A DNA stretch of 40,491 nucleotides from Kutzneria sp. 744 (GCF_000568255.1 NZ_KK037166.1:11537035-11577525); one strand, 5' to 3'; counted from the stretch's first letter, positions 1 through 8,999 are shown. The notes: generated by a model from the sequence alone, not told the origin. Translations and numbers: made by a program.

Positions 1-231
1 CAGGCCCACAGGGACGGCGCCGGTGGTGGTGATGGCGGCGGCGATGAGCGCGCCGTCCCCGCCGAGCTCGGTGTCGAGCCGCGCCGCGAGTTCAGCCGAT
101 GGCGGCTTGTGTCCATTGAGGATCCGGGACAGGTGGGCCTTGTCGAAGAAGACGCGGCGGGCAAGCTCTCGCAGGCTGACGTCGCGTTCGCGCATGAGCC
201 GCTTCGCGGTGTCGCCGAACGTAGTGGCCAT
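1..231 (-). CDS. XRE-family HTH regulator, N-terminal part, cut by window edge
   Basis: An open frame starts at ATG 231 and reaches base 1 without a stop, giving 77 visible residues. The sequence begins MATTFGDTAKRLMRERDVSL and continues with an ARRVFFDKAHLSRILNG recognition-helix region, which is a typical XRE/Cro helix-turn-helix at about residues 5-58. The likely role is a cytoplasmic DNA-binding regulator; the ligand-binding or TPR part, if any, lies outside the window. It is transcribed away from the small membrane-protein pair starting at 330, and a near-palindrome lies between them, so autoregulation and control of that pair are plausible inferences. The family is clear; the target genes are unknown. 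Confidence 0.8.
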   Translation of the reverse strand, partial: MATTFGDTAKRLMRERDVSLRELARRVFFDKAHLSRILNGHKPPSAELAARLDTELGGDGALIAAAITTTGAVPVGL

Positions 232-258
232 GGTCGTGTCCCGTGGTGTGCGTTGACC

Positions 259-289
259 GTTGACCACCCGTTGCTGGTGGTTGGTCAAC
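259..289. promoter_or_regulatory. Inverted repeat in divergent promoter, candidate operator
   Basis: GTTGACCA (259-266) and TGGTCAAC (282-289) form a perfect 8-base inverted repeat with a 15-base spacer, and a further GTTGACC lies at 252-258. The site is midway between the XRE gene (start 231) and the membrane-protein gene (start 330). The arm spacing of about two helical turns suits a dimeric HTH protein. That it is an operator is inference. Confidence 0.45.
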
Positions 290-329
290 GTCTGTCCCCG
301 GTGATCACGGTAGGACGAAGGTCGTCGCC

Positions 330-800
330 ATGACCAACCGGGGAGACGTGGTTGCGTCGTGGTTCACCATTTCGGCGCAGTCGGTGCTGGTGATCGCCGG
401 CGTGCTGCCCACCTTCGCGTCGTGCCGCCAGGCCGGCCGGCAGCATCTCAATGGGCATGCCGGCGACGTGCCCGGATGGTCGCTGGTCCTGAGCGCGCCC
501 GGCTGCGGCACCGGCGCGCGGCGTACCCAGGTCGAGGCTGAGCTGCAGTTGTCCTGTGCAGGCCGTGGCATACCGGAATCAATTCCACCGGATCCCCGCA
601 GGCCACTCGTGCTGACCCGCAGCCACCGATGTGCGATCCCAGTGCGCCCATCACCCGCTCGCCCCGCCGGCTCCCACGGCGCCTGTCCTTGCGCGACCGG
701 CTGCTCCCCGGCGACGCGGTGCGCGTTGCCCCTCCCTGTCTCGGGCAGTGGTCACGATCTGGTCGTGCTGGTCCCCGTAGGTGGGAGGCCACTGTCATGA
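330..800 (+). CDS. Small membrane protein, first of a tandem paralogous pair
   Basis: The frame starts at ATG 330, with GAAGG about nine bases upstream, and encodes 156 residues. The N-terminus MTNRGDVVASWFTISAQSVL aligns clearly with the N-terminus of the next gene: both have the pattern MTxRxDxVAxWFTxSA followed by a hydrophobic helix at about residues 18-33. Beyond residue 40 the sequence is rich in Pro, Arg and Cys and matches nothing I know, so the real protein may be shorter or the tail may be frameshifted. The stop (798-800) overlaps the next start as ATGA, which supports translation through to 800. No function is recognised; a single-pass membrane protein is the most that can be said. 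Confidence 0.45.
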   Translation: MTNRGDVVASWFTISAQSVLVIAGVLPTFASCRQAGRQHLNGHAGDVPGWSLVLSAPGCGTGARRTQVEAELQLSCAGRGIPESIPPDPRRPLVLTRSHRCAIPVRPSPARPAGSHGACPCATGCSPATRCALPLPVSGSGHDLVVLVPVGGRPLS

Positions 801-997
801 CCATCCGGCCAGATGCGGTCGCAGCGTGGTTCACCCAGTCGGCGCACTGGGCGTTGATGATCCTCGGCGCTGCTTGCGTGATATGCGCGCTGTGGTGCGC
901 CCACCGGCTGCGACGTGAACACCGACGGCGCCACCGCGTGGACGCAGTCGCTGCCCACCTTTCCCACAGCCCGTCAGGACATCGGCGATGCCACTAG
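797..997 (+). CDS. Small single-pass membrane protein, second of the tandem pair
   Basis: This 66-residue protein starts at ATG 797 behind a good GGGAGG site and overlaps the stop of the preceding gene by ATGA. Residues 1-16 (MTIRPDAVAAWFTQSA) match the upstream paralogue. One hydrophobic segment follows (about residues 18-36, ending in CVICALWCAH), then a basic Arg/His-rich tail that would lie in the cytoplasm. The upstream DNA of both genes also shares short blocks, so the duplication included the leader. The stop at 995-997 shares CTAG with the stop of the convergent regulator gene. Function unknown. Confidence 0.6.
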   Translation: MTIRPDAVAAWFTQSAHWALMILGAACVICALWCAHRLRREHRRRHRVDAVAAHLSHSPSGHRRCH

Positions 998-2685
998 TCA
1001 GACAGCAGGCGCGCACGGTGCCGCCACGCCAGCTGCAACGCCGCCGTGCAGCTGGCACCCATCCTGCCCTCCGCCCAGAACCGGCCCACGTTCTCAGCGC
1101 TGAACGCGATCCCGTGCTTGCTGCGAGCACCGCCGTCACTGACCAACGTGCCTTCGACGTTGCTGCTGGCCATCTGCCGAAACAACACGTCGAACACCGG
1201 CGCGTCGAACACGACCGCCACGCTCAAGATGAGGTTCAGGCTGAGCGGATCCATCACCAGCCCGAGCACGTGCACCCGCACCTGGCCGGCGTCGCGGGCT
1301 TGGGTGATGTCTCGGTAGAACGGCCAGCAGTCGTAGTCCACCGGTACGCCGCTGCTGCCGTCGTGTTCCGGCATCCCCAGCAGTTCCTCGGAGTACTCGC
1401 GGACCAGCGTCTTCCAGATGTCCAGATCGGCCGGGATGCTCTGCGGGGCGATCGAGGCGGGTTGGAATTCCCCGGCGGGAATCAGGCCGGTCATGCCGGA
1501 CCCCACCGCGACCGCGCGGGAATCTCGCTGCAGGACCAAGAACTCCGGCGTTCCCGCACGCTCGGCGGCACGCAGAGTCACTGCGGTGACCGAGAGGTTG
1601 ACCGCTCGGTCGGCCAGCTCGAACGGCCGTGTCCCGAGCAACGCTCGGTAGGGAAGCGCGCCCAAGGTCGGTGGTGCGCTGTCACGGTGGACGTAGGCGG
1701 CCAGCTCGTGCACCAGCGCTTCTGCGACGTCGAACTTTGCGAAGTAACTGGACAAGCCGAAGGTCAGCACTGGACCGTTGGGCGTTTGCAGGGAGGAGCC
1801 GAGCAGGCGATAGCTGGCGCGATTCTCGAACAGCGACGGCGGAGCGAGGTAGCGGATCGCGCTGCTGTAGCTGGGAAATGCCCGTCCCGGTGCACGCAAG
1901 GGCAGCGTCGGTGCGGCTTCGGGCTCCTGGCCAGTGATCAGCGGCGGCGGAGGATGCTCCACCCACTCCAGGGCAACTGCGTCCAGCGGCACCGGCTGCT
2001 CAGGCACCCAGCCGGCAGCGGCCAGCACCGGCAGCCCGGACACACGCGCCTCGTCCGGGTACAGCTCCAGCGCCATGGTGGTCAGCCGAGTCCCGTAGTG
2101 CGCAAGCGACCCTCGAACCTGTCTCCACTGCTGTTGGCTGGCCGACACCGCGGGGTTGGCGTCCGTGACGCTGTCCAGCCGAGCGGTGGCTTTTGGCGCC
2201 TCGGCGTCGCCGGGGCTGGCGGGATCGCCGGCGCTGTCGCGGATGGAGTTCGGGCGCTGCTGGCGGGGCAAGTCGAACCACAGATACCGCTGCGGCATGC
2301 CCAGCGTGGCCGCCCAGCGGATCATCGTGCTCAACGAGTCCTGGATTTTCGCGTTCTCGTAGCGGGAGACTTCAGCCTGGGAGATGCCCAGCCACCGTCC
2401 CAACAGAGTCTGAGTGATGCCGTCCTCGCCGAACACGGCCTTGTGTCGGGGATCGGCCCGGTAGGCGGCCAGCACGCGCCCCATGTCCCGGGAGGCGAAC
2501 GCCGCGCGCAACGGCGGCGTGTTCCACCACGTCTCCGGCAGCACGGGCGGGGCGGTCTCGTGCCTGCGGCTGGCCGTGCACGGTGTGCACATCTCGCCGG
2601 AGTGATCGGCGGCCACCATCGCGCCGCACCCGCGGCACGTGCGATCTCCGGTGCCAGGTGTCTGTCCGCCCACACGCCCCCTCAT
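994..2685 (-). CDS. Zinc-ribbon/XRE regulator with Nudix-like C-terminal region
   Basis: The gene encodes 563 residues from ATG 2685; the frame stays open further upstream, but that stretch is Arg-rich and not protein-like. Four cysteines (about residues 17, 20, 33, 36, as CxxC pairs) form a likely zinc ribbon. An XRE-type HTH follows near residues 85-130 (ITQTLLGRWLGISQAEVSRY). A long middle region is unassigned. Near residue 460 the sequence REYSEELLG resembles the core of a Nudix box (REUxEExGU) but lacks the glycine at the expected place, so catalysis is doubtful and ligand sensing is more likely. It diverges from the gene pair beginning at 3021 and could regulate it. The HTH call is firm; the Nudix relation is tentative. 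Confidence 0.75.
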   Translation of the reverse strand: MRGRVGGQTPGTGDRTCRGCGAMVAADHSGEMCTPCTASRRHETAPPVLPETWWNTPPLRAAFASRDMGRVLAAYRADPRHKAVFGEDGITQTLLGRWLGISQAEVSRYENAKIQDSLSTMIRWAATLGMPQRYLWFDLPRQQRPNSIRDSAGDPASPGDAEAPKATARLDSVTDANPAVSASQQQWRQVRGSLAHYGTRLTTMALELYPDEARVSGLPVLAAAGWVPEQPVPLDAVALEWVEHPPPPLITGQEPEAAPTLPLRAPGRAFPSYSSAIRYLAPPSLFENRASYRLLGSSLQTPNGPVLTFGLSSYFAKFDVAEALVHELAAYVHRDSAPPTLGALPYRALLGTRPFELADRAVNLSVTAVTLRAAERAGTPEFLVLQRDSRAVAVGSGMTGLIPAGEFQPASIAPQSIPADLDIWKTLVREYSEELLGMPEHDGSSGVPVDYDCWPFYRDITQARDAGQVRVHVLGLVMDPLSLNLILSVAVVFDAPVFDVLFRQMASSNVEGTLVSDGGARSKHGIAFSAENVGRFWAEGRMGASCTAALQLAWRHRARLLSD

Positions 2686-3020
2686 GTAACTCACTATTCC
2701 AGATCGGCATACCTGCAGGTCGAGATGGAGACCGTGGCGAGGACGCGGCGCCGTGCGGTGGTGGACCCGTGCCATCGAGCGGGTGACGAGGACGTCGCTG
2801 CCCGGCGACCGACATGGCCGTCGGCTTGCGCGGCCACACCTCGGGGGGCCGCATTCCGTCCCGGCATGACGCCGTATGCCGCATCCGTCAGGCCACGGAT
2901 GGCCGAGACACGTGACAGTGACTGCGCGCGTGGGACGCCGACAACGACCGGCAGCGCATTCGTCGAGCTCAACGACGCCCGCCGCACGGGCCACACCCAC
3001 GAACGATTCCGAGGAACAGC
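2686..3020. other. Divergent intergenic region, no convincing gene
   Basis: This 335-base stretch separates the divergent XRE/Nudix-like regulator (start 2685) and the unknown protein at 3021. Open frames cross it on both strands but are Arg/Pro-rich and look like antisense of high-GC DNA. The sequence just outside the regulator start (about 2685-2702) is locally AT-rich and is the likeliest promoter spot. GAGGAA at 3011-3016 is the ribosome site of the plus-strand gene. Confidence 0.4.
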
Positions 3021-4244
3021 ATGACGGACGACGACGCCCCTGTTTCCCCTGTCGACACAGCTCTCCACCTCGCCGTCAGCATCGCGACCAACCGCGGCGA
3101 GCAACTCGACGTCGACGTCGACGTCGCCGGAGAGCTGTCCGCGCTGAACGCCGCCGACCCGCGATCGCTGCCGGCCATCGCATCGACCCTGCTGAGCCTT
3201 CTCCGCGACCACGACGCAACGCTGAGCAGGGAGGCAGAGCTCCTCGCCAGCCGGGATGACGGCACACCCTCCGCACTGTGGGACCGCGCAATCACGCGCG
3301 TGCAGCAACTGCGCGATCACCCGCCGACGGGCACGCCGGTCACCGCGATAGGCGACGTCGACGACGTCGATCTCAGCCTCGCCATCTGCCACATCCTGAT
3401 CCTGCACGTGGCGGTCATCCTCGGTAACGAGCTCGTTCTCTGGCTGAAGGCCCTCAGCGCCTCTTCCCAGGTCACCCGCGCCCTCGACGACGCAACGATG
3501 TTCGCCGACCCCACCAGCGCCGAGGCCGCCGAGAACGGACAGTTGCTGTGGCTGGCCGCCGTCGACCTCGGCCCGCACGACGCGGCCGCTGACCTGGTGG
3601 GCGCGGTGAACGGCCTGCTCCACTACGTGCTTGGCAACCAGCCCACCCTGCTCGCAGTGACCGGGCTGGCGGGCAGCCCCGACGACGGTGACGCGGAACT
3701 GCACGAGCTGGCGCTCGCGCTGACCGGCACCCACAGCGAAACGGTGCAGGCACTGCGGACCGGCCCCGACAGCGCCCTGCTGCTGGCAACCTCGATCGTG
3801 CGGCCGCTGCGCTGGTACGACCCGCGTATCCCGGGGACGGATCCGGACCTGGCCGGGTGGCTGTTTGCCGAGATGTGGGGACAGCGGGTCTGGGTCACCG
3901 CCCGCCGCCACCTGACCGACTTGCCTGTGTCTCCCGAGCGGGCAGCGGAGCCCTGCTTGGTCATGGGGACCGCGCCGGCCGGTCGGCCGCTGGAGTTGAC
4001 CGGCCCCGGAGCCTGGGTGCGGGTGTCCGCCGACTCATGGCCGGACAGCGCATCGGACCGCCCGCACATCCTGATGTCGGCCACCACACCTGGGCTGGTC
4101 GTGGGCACCTCCACCTGCGGTGAGGGTGTCCTGCTGCACTCCTGCGCGCCCTACTCGATCGCCACGGCACGCGTCCGTATTCCCGACAGCGGCGCGGGAC
4201 GGCAGGCCGCGCTGGCCCATCACGCGCGCACGGGCGGAGCCTGA
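3021..4244 (+). CDS. Uncharacterised protein, 407 residues
   Basis: Starts at ATG 3021 with GAGGAA five bases upstream. The protein is acidic, Ala/Leu-rich and predicted cytoplasmic, with helical stretches such as LSLAICHILILHVAVILG near residue 115; that segment is hydrophobic but flanked by Asp and may be a buried helix rather than a membrane span. The N-terminal part (residues 1-100) reads like an all-alpha bundle, and the C-terminal 120 residues have more beta-like sequence. No motif or family was recognised. The next gene begins two bases after this stop, so the two are almost certainly cotranscribed and may form a complex. Regulation by the divergent XRE/Nudix-like protein is an inference from position. 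Confidence 0.7.
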   Translation: MTDDDAPVSPVDTALHLAVSIATNRGEQLDVDVDVAGELSALNAADPRSLPAIASTLLSLLRDHDATLSREAELLASRDDGTPSALWDRAITRVQQLRDHPPTGTPVTAIGDVDDVDLSLAICHILILHVAVILGNELVLWLKALSASSQVTRALDDATMFADPTSAEAAENGQLLWLAAVDLGPHDAAADLVGAVNGLLHYVLGNQPTLLAVTGLAGSPDDGDAELHELALALTGTHSETVQALRTGPDSALLLATSIVRPLRWYDPRIPGTDPDLAGWLFAEMWGQRVWVTARRHLTDLPVSPERAAEPCLVMGTAPAGRPLELTGPGAWVRVSADSWPDSASDRPHILMSATTPGLVVGTSTCGEGVLLHSCAPYSIATARVRIPDSGAGRQAALAHHARTGGA

Positions 4245-4245
4245 G

Positions 4246-5100
4246 ATGCCCGAGCCCGTGTCCTCGCCCTGGGGCGGCCAACTAGTCCGCGACTTCAACT
4301 ACATCCTGGCCGTGGCCTCGCCTCCACACACCAACGCCCGTCGCGCCGTGTGCTCGCTGCCCGCACTGGAAGAGCGTCTGGCCACCTACGCCGCGGTGCG
4401 GCGCCGGATGGACCTTGCCCCGGACCGGGTCATCCACTGCGCGCTGCCGGGCCAGGACCCATTGCCCTATGGCTGGTCGAAACCCCGGACGGAGAGGCCC
4501 GCGACCTGCGCGGATCTGGGCTGGCTGTGGCGGGCGTATCTGGGACAGGGCCTCACGGTCACCACGGCCGGCAGCCACGGCCTCGCGCCCGAGCGCGGGG
4601 CGTTGGCGTCCTTCGCCGCGATGTCGCGGCTGGTGTCGTCACTGACGCTGCGGGTCGAGATCACGGGCGTTCTCCCGCAGGAGGAACTGGATAGCCTGGC
4701 GGAGGATGTGCGGATCCTTCGTCCCTTGTGGACTATCCCGGCGGTCGGCCCCGGCGGCGACGAGCTGCCCAGGAAACGTTTCCAGATCCAGATCGTCCAC
4801 GTCGGACCTGCCGAGCGCTACGCGCACAACGAGGCGTGGGCGTTGCTGTACAGAGTGGACATGCCGCTGCGGGAGTGCGAGGCCGTGTTCCACGACCCGA
4901 CGCGGCTGGTGTTCCAGCAGAGGACTCCCGGCGATCCGACCCGGGCCGTGCCCGGCTACGGCTACGGCATCCGCGGCGAGGTGTTCGCCGTCCACGCCGA
5001 CGGCGTGACCATCGAGAACCTGCGCACCGGCACCCAGCCGCACGCTTCCCAAGCTGCACACACGCACCTCGGCCGGTACGACACGGGCCCCGAGCGATGA
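4246..5100 (+). CDS. Uncharacterised protein, 284 residues, coupled to upstream gene
   Basis: ATG 4246 lies two bases after the preceding stop, with GGAG at about 4236. The frame is open further upstream inside the previous gene, but the short spacing and ribosome site favour this start. The product is soluble and contains conserved-looking aromatic segments (ADLGWLWRAYLGQG near residue 86, YGYGIRGEVFAVHADGV near residue 242). The acidic/hydrophobic balance is typical of an enzyme or binding protein, but no catalytic motif is recognisable. Its tight coupling to the 407-residue protein is the main clue to its job. Function unknown. Confidence 0.65.
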   Translation: MPEPVSSPWGGQLVRDFNYILAVASPPHTNARRAVCSLPALEERLATYAAVRRRMDLAPDRVIHCALPGQDPLPYGWSKPRTERPATCADLGWLWRAYLGQGLTVTTAGSHGLAPERGALASFAAMSRLVSSLTLRVEITGVLPQEELDSLAEDVRILRPLWTIPAVGPGGDELPRKRFQIQIVHVGPAERYAHNEAWALLYRVDMPLRECEAVFHDPTRLVFQQRTPGDPTRAVPGYGYGIRGEVFAVHADGVTIENLRTGTQPHASQAAHTHLGRYDTGPER

Positions 5101-5508
5101 GCACGCACACCACGCGGTTGCCGACCGCTGTCCGAACCTCCTCGCGCAGCACCGGATACGGTCCCGGCCTTGCCCACCGCACGTGGAGACCGCGCGGTGT
5201 TGTCGGTCATGTCCACAGCGGACGGCCGTCGCGTGTCACGTCCCGCGCCTGTGCGGTGTGGGGCCCCTCCGATCACCCTGTGGCACGACCGGCGCTGTCT
5301 GCGCTGGGGCATGGACTCTGCCGTGGGCGCCGATCACCACCGGGCCTGTGTCGTGATCGCCCACTACACCCGCAACGGGACCGCGTCGAACCGAGATGCC
5401 GACCGTCGACGCCCACCCGGTCCGCGACGCGGTGATCTCACCACTGTGGACCTCCGCCACTCCGGCACGCCCCAGCCCAGAACTCCCTAGTACAGAAAGC
5501 GATCCGCC
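5101..5508 (+). other. Gap with only weak short open frames
   Basis: These 408 bases lie between the 284-residue unknown and the methyltransferase. Three overlapping plus-strand frames are open: one from ATG 5097 (ATGA overlap, 112 residues, very Arg/Pro-rich), one from ATG 5209 to 5490 (93 residues), and one from ATG 5396 that runs into the methyltransferase in the wrong frame. None has a good ribosome site or recognisable content. A short peptide gene cannot be excluded, but I cannot support one. Confidence 0.3.
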
Positions 5509-6279
5509 ATGGACTCCCGCGGCTACGGCACGACTTTTCACCACCGGCGAGAAGGGGAATGGCGACGGCTCGTGGCCCTCGCCGACGTCATGGACCCCTA
5601 CAGCCGCACTCGCCTGCAGACGCTCCCGGTCCCGCAGCATCCGGCGATCCTGGAGGTCGGCCCCGGCGCGGGCGCGATGGCCCGGTGGATGGCTGACGCC
5701 TTCCAGCCGGCCGAGTTGGTGGTGCTCGATTGCGACCGGGACTTGTTGGGCCGCATCGGGTCTGCCGCGATCCGTACGGTGCACGCCGACCTGACCGATG
5801 CCATGTTGGCCCAGCCCGGGCAGTTCGACCTGATCCACGTCCGCAATGTGCTGGCGCATCTGCCAGACCCGCAGGTCGCGCTCGACCAGTTGGTGTCGTG
5901 GCTACGGCCCGGCGGGTGGCTTGTGCTGTCCGACATCACGGACTCGGCCTCCTTGACCTCCGACCCGTGGGCACTCGCGGTGGCCCGCGTGATCCGCGAA
6001 GGCCTGAACACGCACGTCGGCAGTCACCTGGACTGGGCTCCCGGCTTCCCGCAGCCGTTGCGCCGGGCCGGGCTGGAGGACGTCCACGTCGCGATCGACG
6101 TGCCGCCGTTGGTCGCCGGCGGCCCGGCGCAGCAGTTCCTGTCGATGACCGCGCAGGCACTGTCTTCCACCGGCTTCGCAGAGGTGGGCGAACCCGGCCC
6201 GGAGCTGCTGACCGTCTCGCCCATGGCGATGGTCAGTGCCTGGGGATGCGCGCCTCACGCCCGCAGCGCCAGGTCGTGA
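5509..6279 (+). CDS. Class I SAM-dependent methyltransferase
   Basis: The protein has 256 residues from ATG 5509. The glycine-rich SAM site LEVGPGAGAMARW is at about residues 47-59, the acidic end of strand 2 is in LVVLDCDRDLL near residue 75, and the post-I region LIHVRNVLAHLPDP is near residue 105, followed by LRPGGWLVLSD. This is the standard Rossmann-fold layout of small-molecule methyltransferases common in actinomycete secondary metabolism. The substrate cannot be read from the sequence. It lies between two unknown genes and a STAND regulator on the same strand, which suggests, but does not prove, a small biosynthetic or modification unit. Confidence 0.85.
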   Translation: MDSRGYGTTFHHRREGEWRRLVALADVMDPYSRTRLQTLPVPQHPAILEVGPGAGAMARWMADAFQPAELVVLDCDRDLLGRIGSAAIRTVHADLTDAMLAQPGQFDLIHVRNVLAHLPDPQVALDQLVSWLRPGGWLVLSDITDSASLTSDPWALAVARVIREGLNTHVGSHLDWAPGFPQPLRRAGLEDVHVAIDVPPLVAGGPAQQFLSMTAQALSSTGFAEVGEPGPELLTVSPMAMVSAWGCAPHARSARS

Positions 6280-6542
6280 CAGCGGCCGCAGGCACCTGAG
6301 GACACCTCGCCGGGCGGTCACGGAGTGTCCGGCGCCGCGCCGTCCGTCGAATGCCGGTGGTCGGCCTGTCCCGCGCCGCGATACGCCCACTGGCCGGCGG
6401 CCCAGCGTGCGGTGCCGGCTGCCGGCCGCACGCCGCTGCACGCGGGCACCGACACCGATCACCTCTGCCCACACCCCCAACGCCCTGGGCGCACGACGCG
6501 TCGTACCCGCCGCTGCTGCGTCGCCACCACCCCGAGGACACC

Positions 6543-8912
6543 ATGACCACCACCGGCAACGGGTCCCTCCTGCCCGCCTTCGTCACACCGCTCATCGGAC
6601 GCGACGGCGATGTCGACGCGATCCGCACCTTGCTGGACGAGCGGCGGCTGATCACCCTCACCGGTCCGGGCGGCATCGGCAAGACCAGGCTGGCCGTCGC
6701 GGTGGCAGACGTCGTCGTGAAAGACGGCGGCGCGGTGCGGTACGCGAGGTTGACGGACGTGCCGGCCGACAACCCGACCCGGCCGGCGCAGCAGGTCACG
6801 CCCGACCTCGCCGCAGCGCTGGGCGCCGGCGCCGGCCAGACCAGCGTGCAGGAGCTGATCACCCGCATACGCGACGCGGCCGGAGACGGTCTGCTGCTGG
6901 TGCTGGACAACTGCGAGCACGTCACCGCGCAGCTGGGGGCCGTGCTCGGTCCCCTGCTTCAGGGTGTCCCTCAGCTACGGGTGCTGGCCACCAGCCGCGC
7001 GGTCCTCGACGTGCCCGGCGAACAGGTGCACCTGGTGCCGCCGCTGCCGGTCCCGCACTACCCGACCAAGGCCGCAGTCGACGCCGCCGGCTCGGTGATC
7101 CTGTTGCGGCGGCTGGTCGCCGCGCACAGCGGCACCGACGCGCTTCCGCTGGATCCCGAGCCGCTGATGCGCCTGGCGCACCTGCTGGGAGGTCACCCGC
7201 TGCTCATCGAGCGGGCCGCGCAACGACTGCGCACCCTGACCGTCGAGCAACTCCTGGAGCGCATGGATCGGTCCCGGACGGTGCTGACCACTGCCAGCAT
7301 CAACCAGCGCCACACCAGCATCGACGCCGTCGCGCGGGGCAGCCACGCGTTGTGCACCGATCGCGAGAGGTGGGTGCTGTGGCGCTGCTCGGTGTTCCAC
7401 GACGCGTTCGACCTGGACGCGGCCGAAACCGTGTGCTCCGGTGACGGCATCCCACCCACCGACGTGCTCGACCTCATCGACAGCCTGGTCGCCAAGGGCA
7501 TTTTGAGGGTCATCCGCACCGCCCGCGCCGGACGGGCCCGCTACACGTTCGTCGAGCCCGGCATGCGTGAGCTGGCCGCGAGCATGCTCGACCGCGCCCA
7601 GCAACGCGAGACCACCGACCACGCCCACCGGCAGCACTACGCCACGCTGCTGCACCGCAGCGCCCACAGCCGTCACGGCTCCGCCCAGTTCGCGGTCATG
7701 CGCGAGGTCGGCAACGCGATGCCCGAACTTCCCGGCGCGCTCACCTCGATGATCGACGCCGGGCATCCCGCCGAGGCACGGTGGCTGTGCGCGGACCTGA
7801 TCGCGACCAACGCCCCCCTGGCCCTGGGCGCCGCCACCGGCGCCCGGGCCCTGGCCGCCTTCGCCGCGCCCCACGGCATCCCGCAGACGACGCTGACACC
7901 CAACCAAGGCACCGAATGGGTGTCGTTCTTGGCGATGCAGGTGTGGCTGCACGCCGGTGCCGGCGACGCCCGAGCCGCCGCCGAGCGCCTGGCCGAGTGC
8001 GTCGATGTGGCCGGCCGAACCCGCCACGCCGCGGTGCGACGACGCCCCGACCCCCAGCGCCACCACCTGACCGGCATGCTGCGCTACGCCGAGGCCGCGC
8101 ACGCGCTGCTGGTCGACAACGACCCGGTCGCGGTCGCGCTCAGCGAGCAGGCCTGCGACGGGCTGCGCGCCGCCGGACCGGCACTGGACGCCGACCACGC
8201 CCGCGCCCAGCTGTTGCGGGCGTTGTGCTACGCCCTGGTCGGCGAGGACCTCGGCCAGGCGCGACGCGTCGTGGCGTCCCTGGTCGACGACACCGACACC
8301 AGCGGCGAGCCCTGGAGTCATGGCTTCGCGCTCTGGGCGCTGGCGTGGGCGAAGTTGCGTGCCGGTGAGACCCAGGCCGCGCGCAACACCGTCCTGCGCT
8401 GCCTGCGGCACATCCGCGACATGGACGAGTGCTGGCTGCGGCCGTGGGCACTGCAGCTGTACGCGGCGATCCGCACGGCTGAGCTGCCTTCCAGCCGCAA
8501 CCGCACCCGCGACGCCACCCGCATCGCCCAGGTCATCGGCGCGGCGAACCAGGCCCAGCGCGACGGCGGCATGAACACCGACGGCGTAGGGCCGATGGCG
8601 CTGCTGAACGAGACCACCCGCACGGGCCTGGCCGCGGTGCTCGGCGCCGGCGGGCTGTCCCGGGAGATCACGGTGGGCGCGCAGTACCCGGTCGAGGCGA
8701 TACTGCGGACCCTGCTGGACAACCGCGCGCTCAAACCGATGGGAGAGCTGACTCAACGGCACCGCGAGGTCGTCGCACTCGTGCTCCAGGACCTGACCAA
8801 CACCGAGATCGCCCAGCGCCTTCGCCTGTCCCCGCACACCGTCAGGCACCACATCGCGGAAGCCATGCACCGTCAGGGCGTCTCCGACCGCCGGCAGCTG
8901 ACCCTCCCCTGA
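6543..8912 (+). CDS. STAND ATPase with C-terminal LuxR-type HTH
   Basis: 789 residues from ATG 6543; the upstream in-frame extension is Arg/Pro-rich and rejected. A P-loop (GPGGIGKT) lies at about residues 41-48, followed by a Walker B strand LLLVLDNCEH near residue 117 and the sensor ATSRAVL near residue 156, as in AfsR/LAL-like NTPases. The middle (about residues 330-700) is helical and TPR-like, for signal sensing. The last 55 residues hold a LuxR-type HTH (LTNTEIAQRLRLSPHTVRHH). The protein should act as an ATP-gated transcriptional activator in the cytoplasm. Its target is unknown; the upstream methyltransferase/unknown genes and the convergent P450 are the nearest candidates. Confidence 0.88.
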   Translation: MTTTGNGSLLPAFVTPLIGRDGDVDAIRTLLDERRLITLTGPGGIGKTRLAVAVADVVVKDGGAVRYARLTDVPADNPTRPAQQVTPDLAAALGAGAGQTSVQELITRIRDAAGDGLLLVLDNCEHVTAQLGAVLGPLLQGVPQLRVLATSRAVLDVPGEQVHLVPPLPVPHYPTKAAVDAAGSVILLRRLVAAHSGTDALPLDPEPLMRLAHLLGGHPLLIERAAQRLRTLTVEQLLERMDRSRTVLTTASINQRHTSIDAVARGSHALCTDRERWVLWRCSVFHDAFDLDAAETVCSGDGIPPTDVLDLIDSLVAKGILRVIRTARAGRARYTFVEPGMRELAASMLDRAQQRETTDHAHRQHYATLLHRSAHSRHGSAQFAVMREVGNAMPELPGALTSMIDAGHPAEARWLCADLIATNAPLALGAATGARALAAFAAPHGIPQTTLTPNQGTEWVSFLAMQVWLHAGAGDARAAAERLAECVDVAGRTRHAAVRRRPDPQRHHLTGMLRYAEAAHALLVDNDPVAVALSEQACDGLRAAGPALDADHARAQLLRALCYALVGEDLGQARRVVASLVDDTDTSGEPWSHGFALWALAWAKLRAGETQAARNTVLRCLRHIRDMDECWLRPWALQLYAAIRTAELPSSRNRTRDATRIAQVIGAANQAQRDGGMNTDGVGPMALLNETTRTGLAAVLGAGGLSREITVGAQYPVEAILRTLLDNRALKPMGELTQRHREVVALVLQDLTNTEIAQRLRLSPHTVRHHIAEAMHRQGVSDRRQLTLP

Positions 8913-8943
8913 CGGGGCGCGGATTCGCACGAGCCGCCGCTCG

Positions 8944-8983
8944 GGCTCCGGTCCAGTGCCCGCCATCGCCGTGGACCGGAGCC
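8944..8983. terminator. Hairpin between convergent genes, likely bidirectional terminator
   Basis: GGCTCCGGTCCA (8944-8955) pairs perfectly with TGGACCGGAGCC (8972-8983) across a 16-base loop. It lies between the stop of the STAND regulator (8912) and the stop of the convergent P450 gene (9000). There is no U-run, as is common for actinomycete hairpin terminators. Confidence 0.7.
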
Positions 8984-8999
8984 GGTGACGCCGGGGGAG

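Noticed and set aside
2694-3911. Long minus-strand open frame (405 codons) opposite the unknown gene at 3021
   Set aside because: It is antisense to a frame with better composition and a good ribosome site; its sequence is the repetitive kind produced by antisense of high-GC genes.
5170-5490. Possible RiPP precursor before the methyltransferase
   Set aside because: No leader/core pattern, no ribosome site, and high Arg/Pro content typical of a chance frame.
6975-8966. Minus-strand open frame of 663 codons inside the STAND gene
   Set aside because: It lies antisense to a clear P-loop/LuxR protein and shows no domain of its own.
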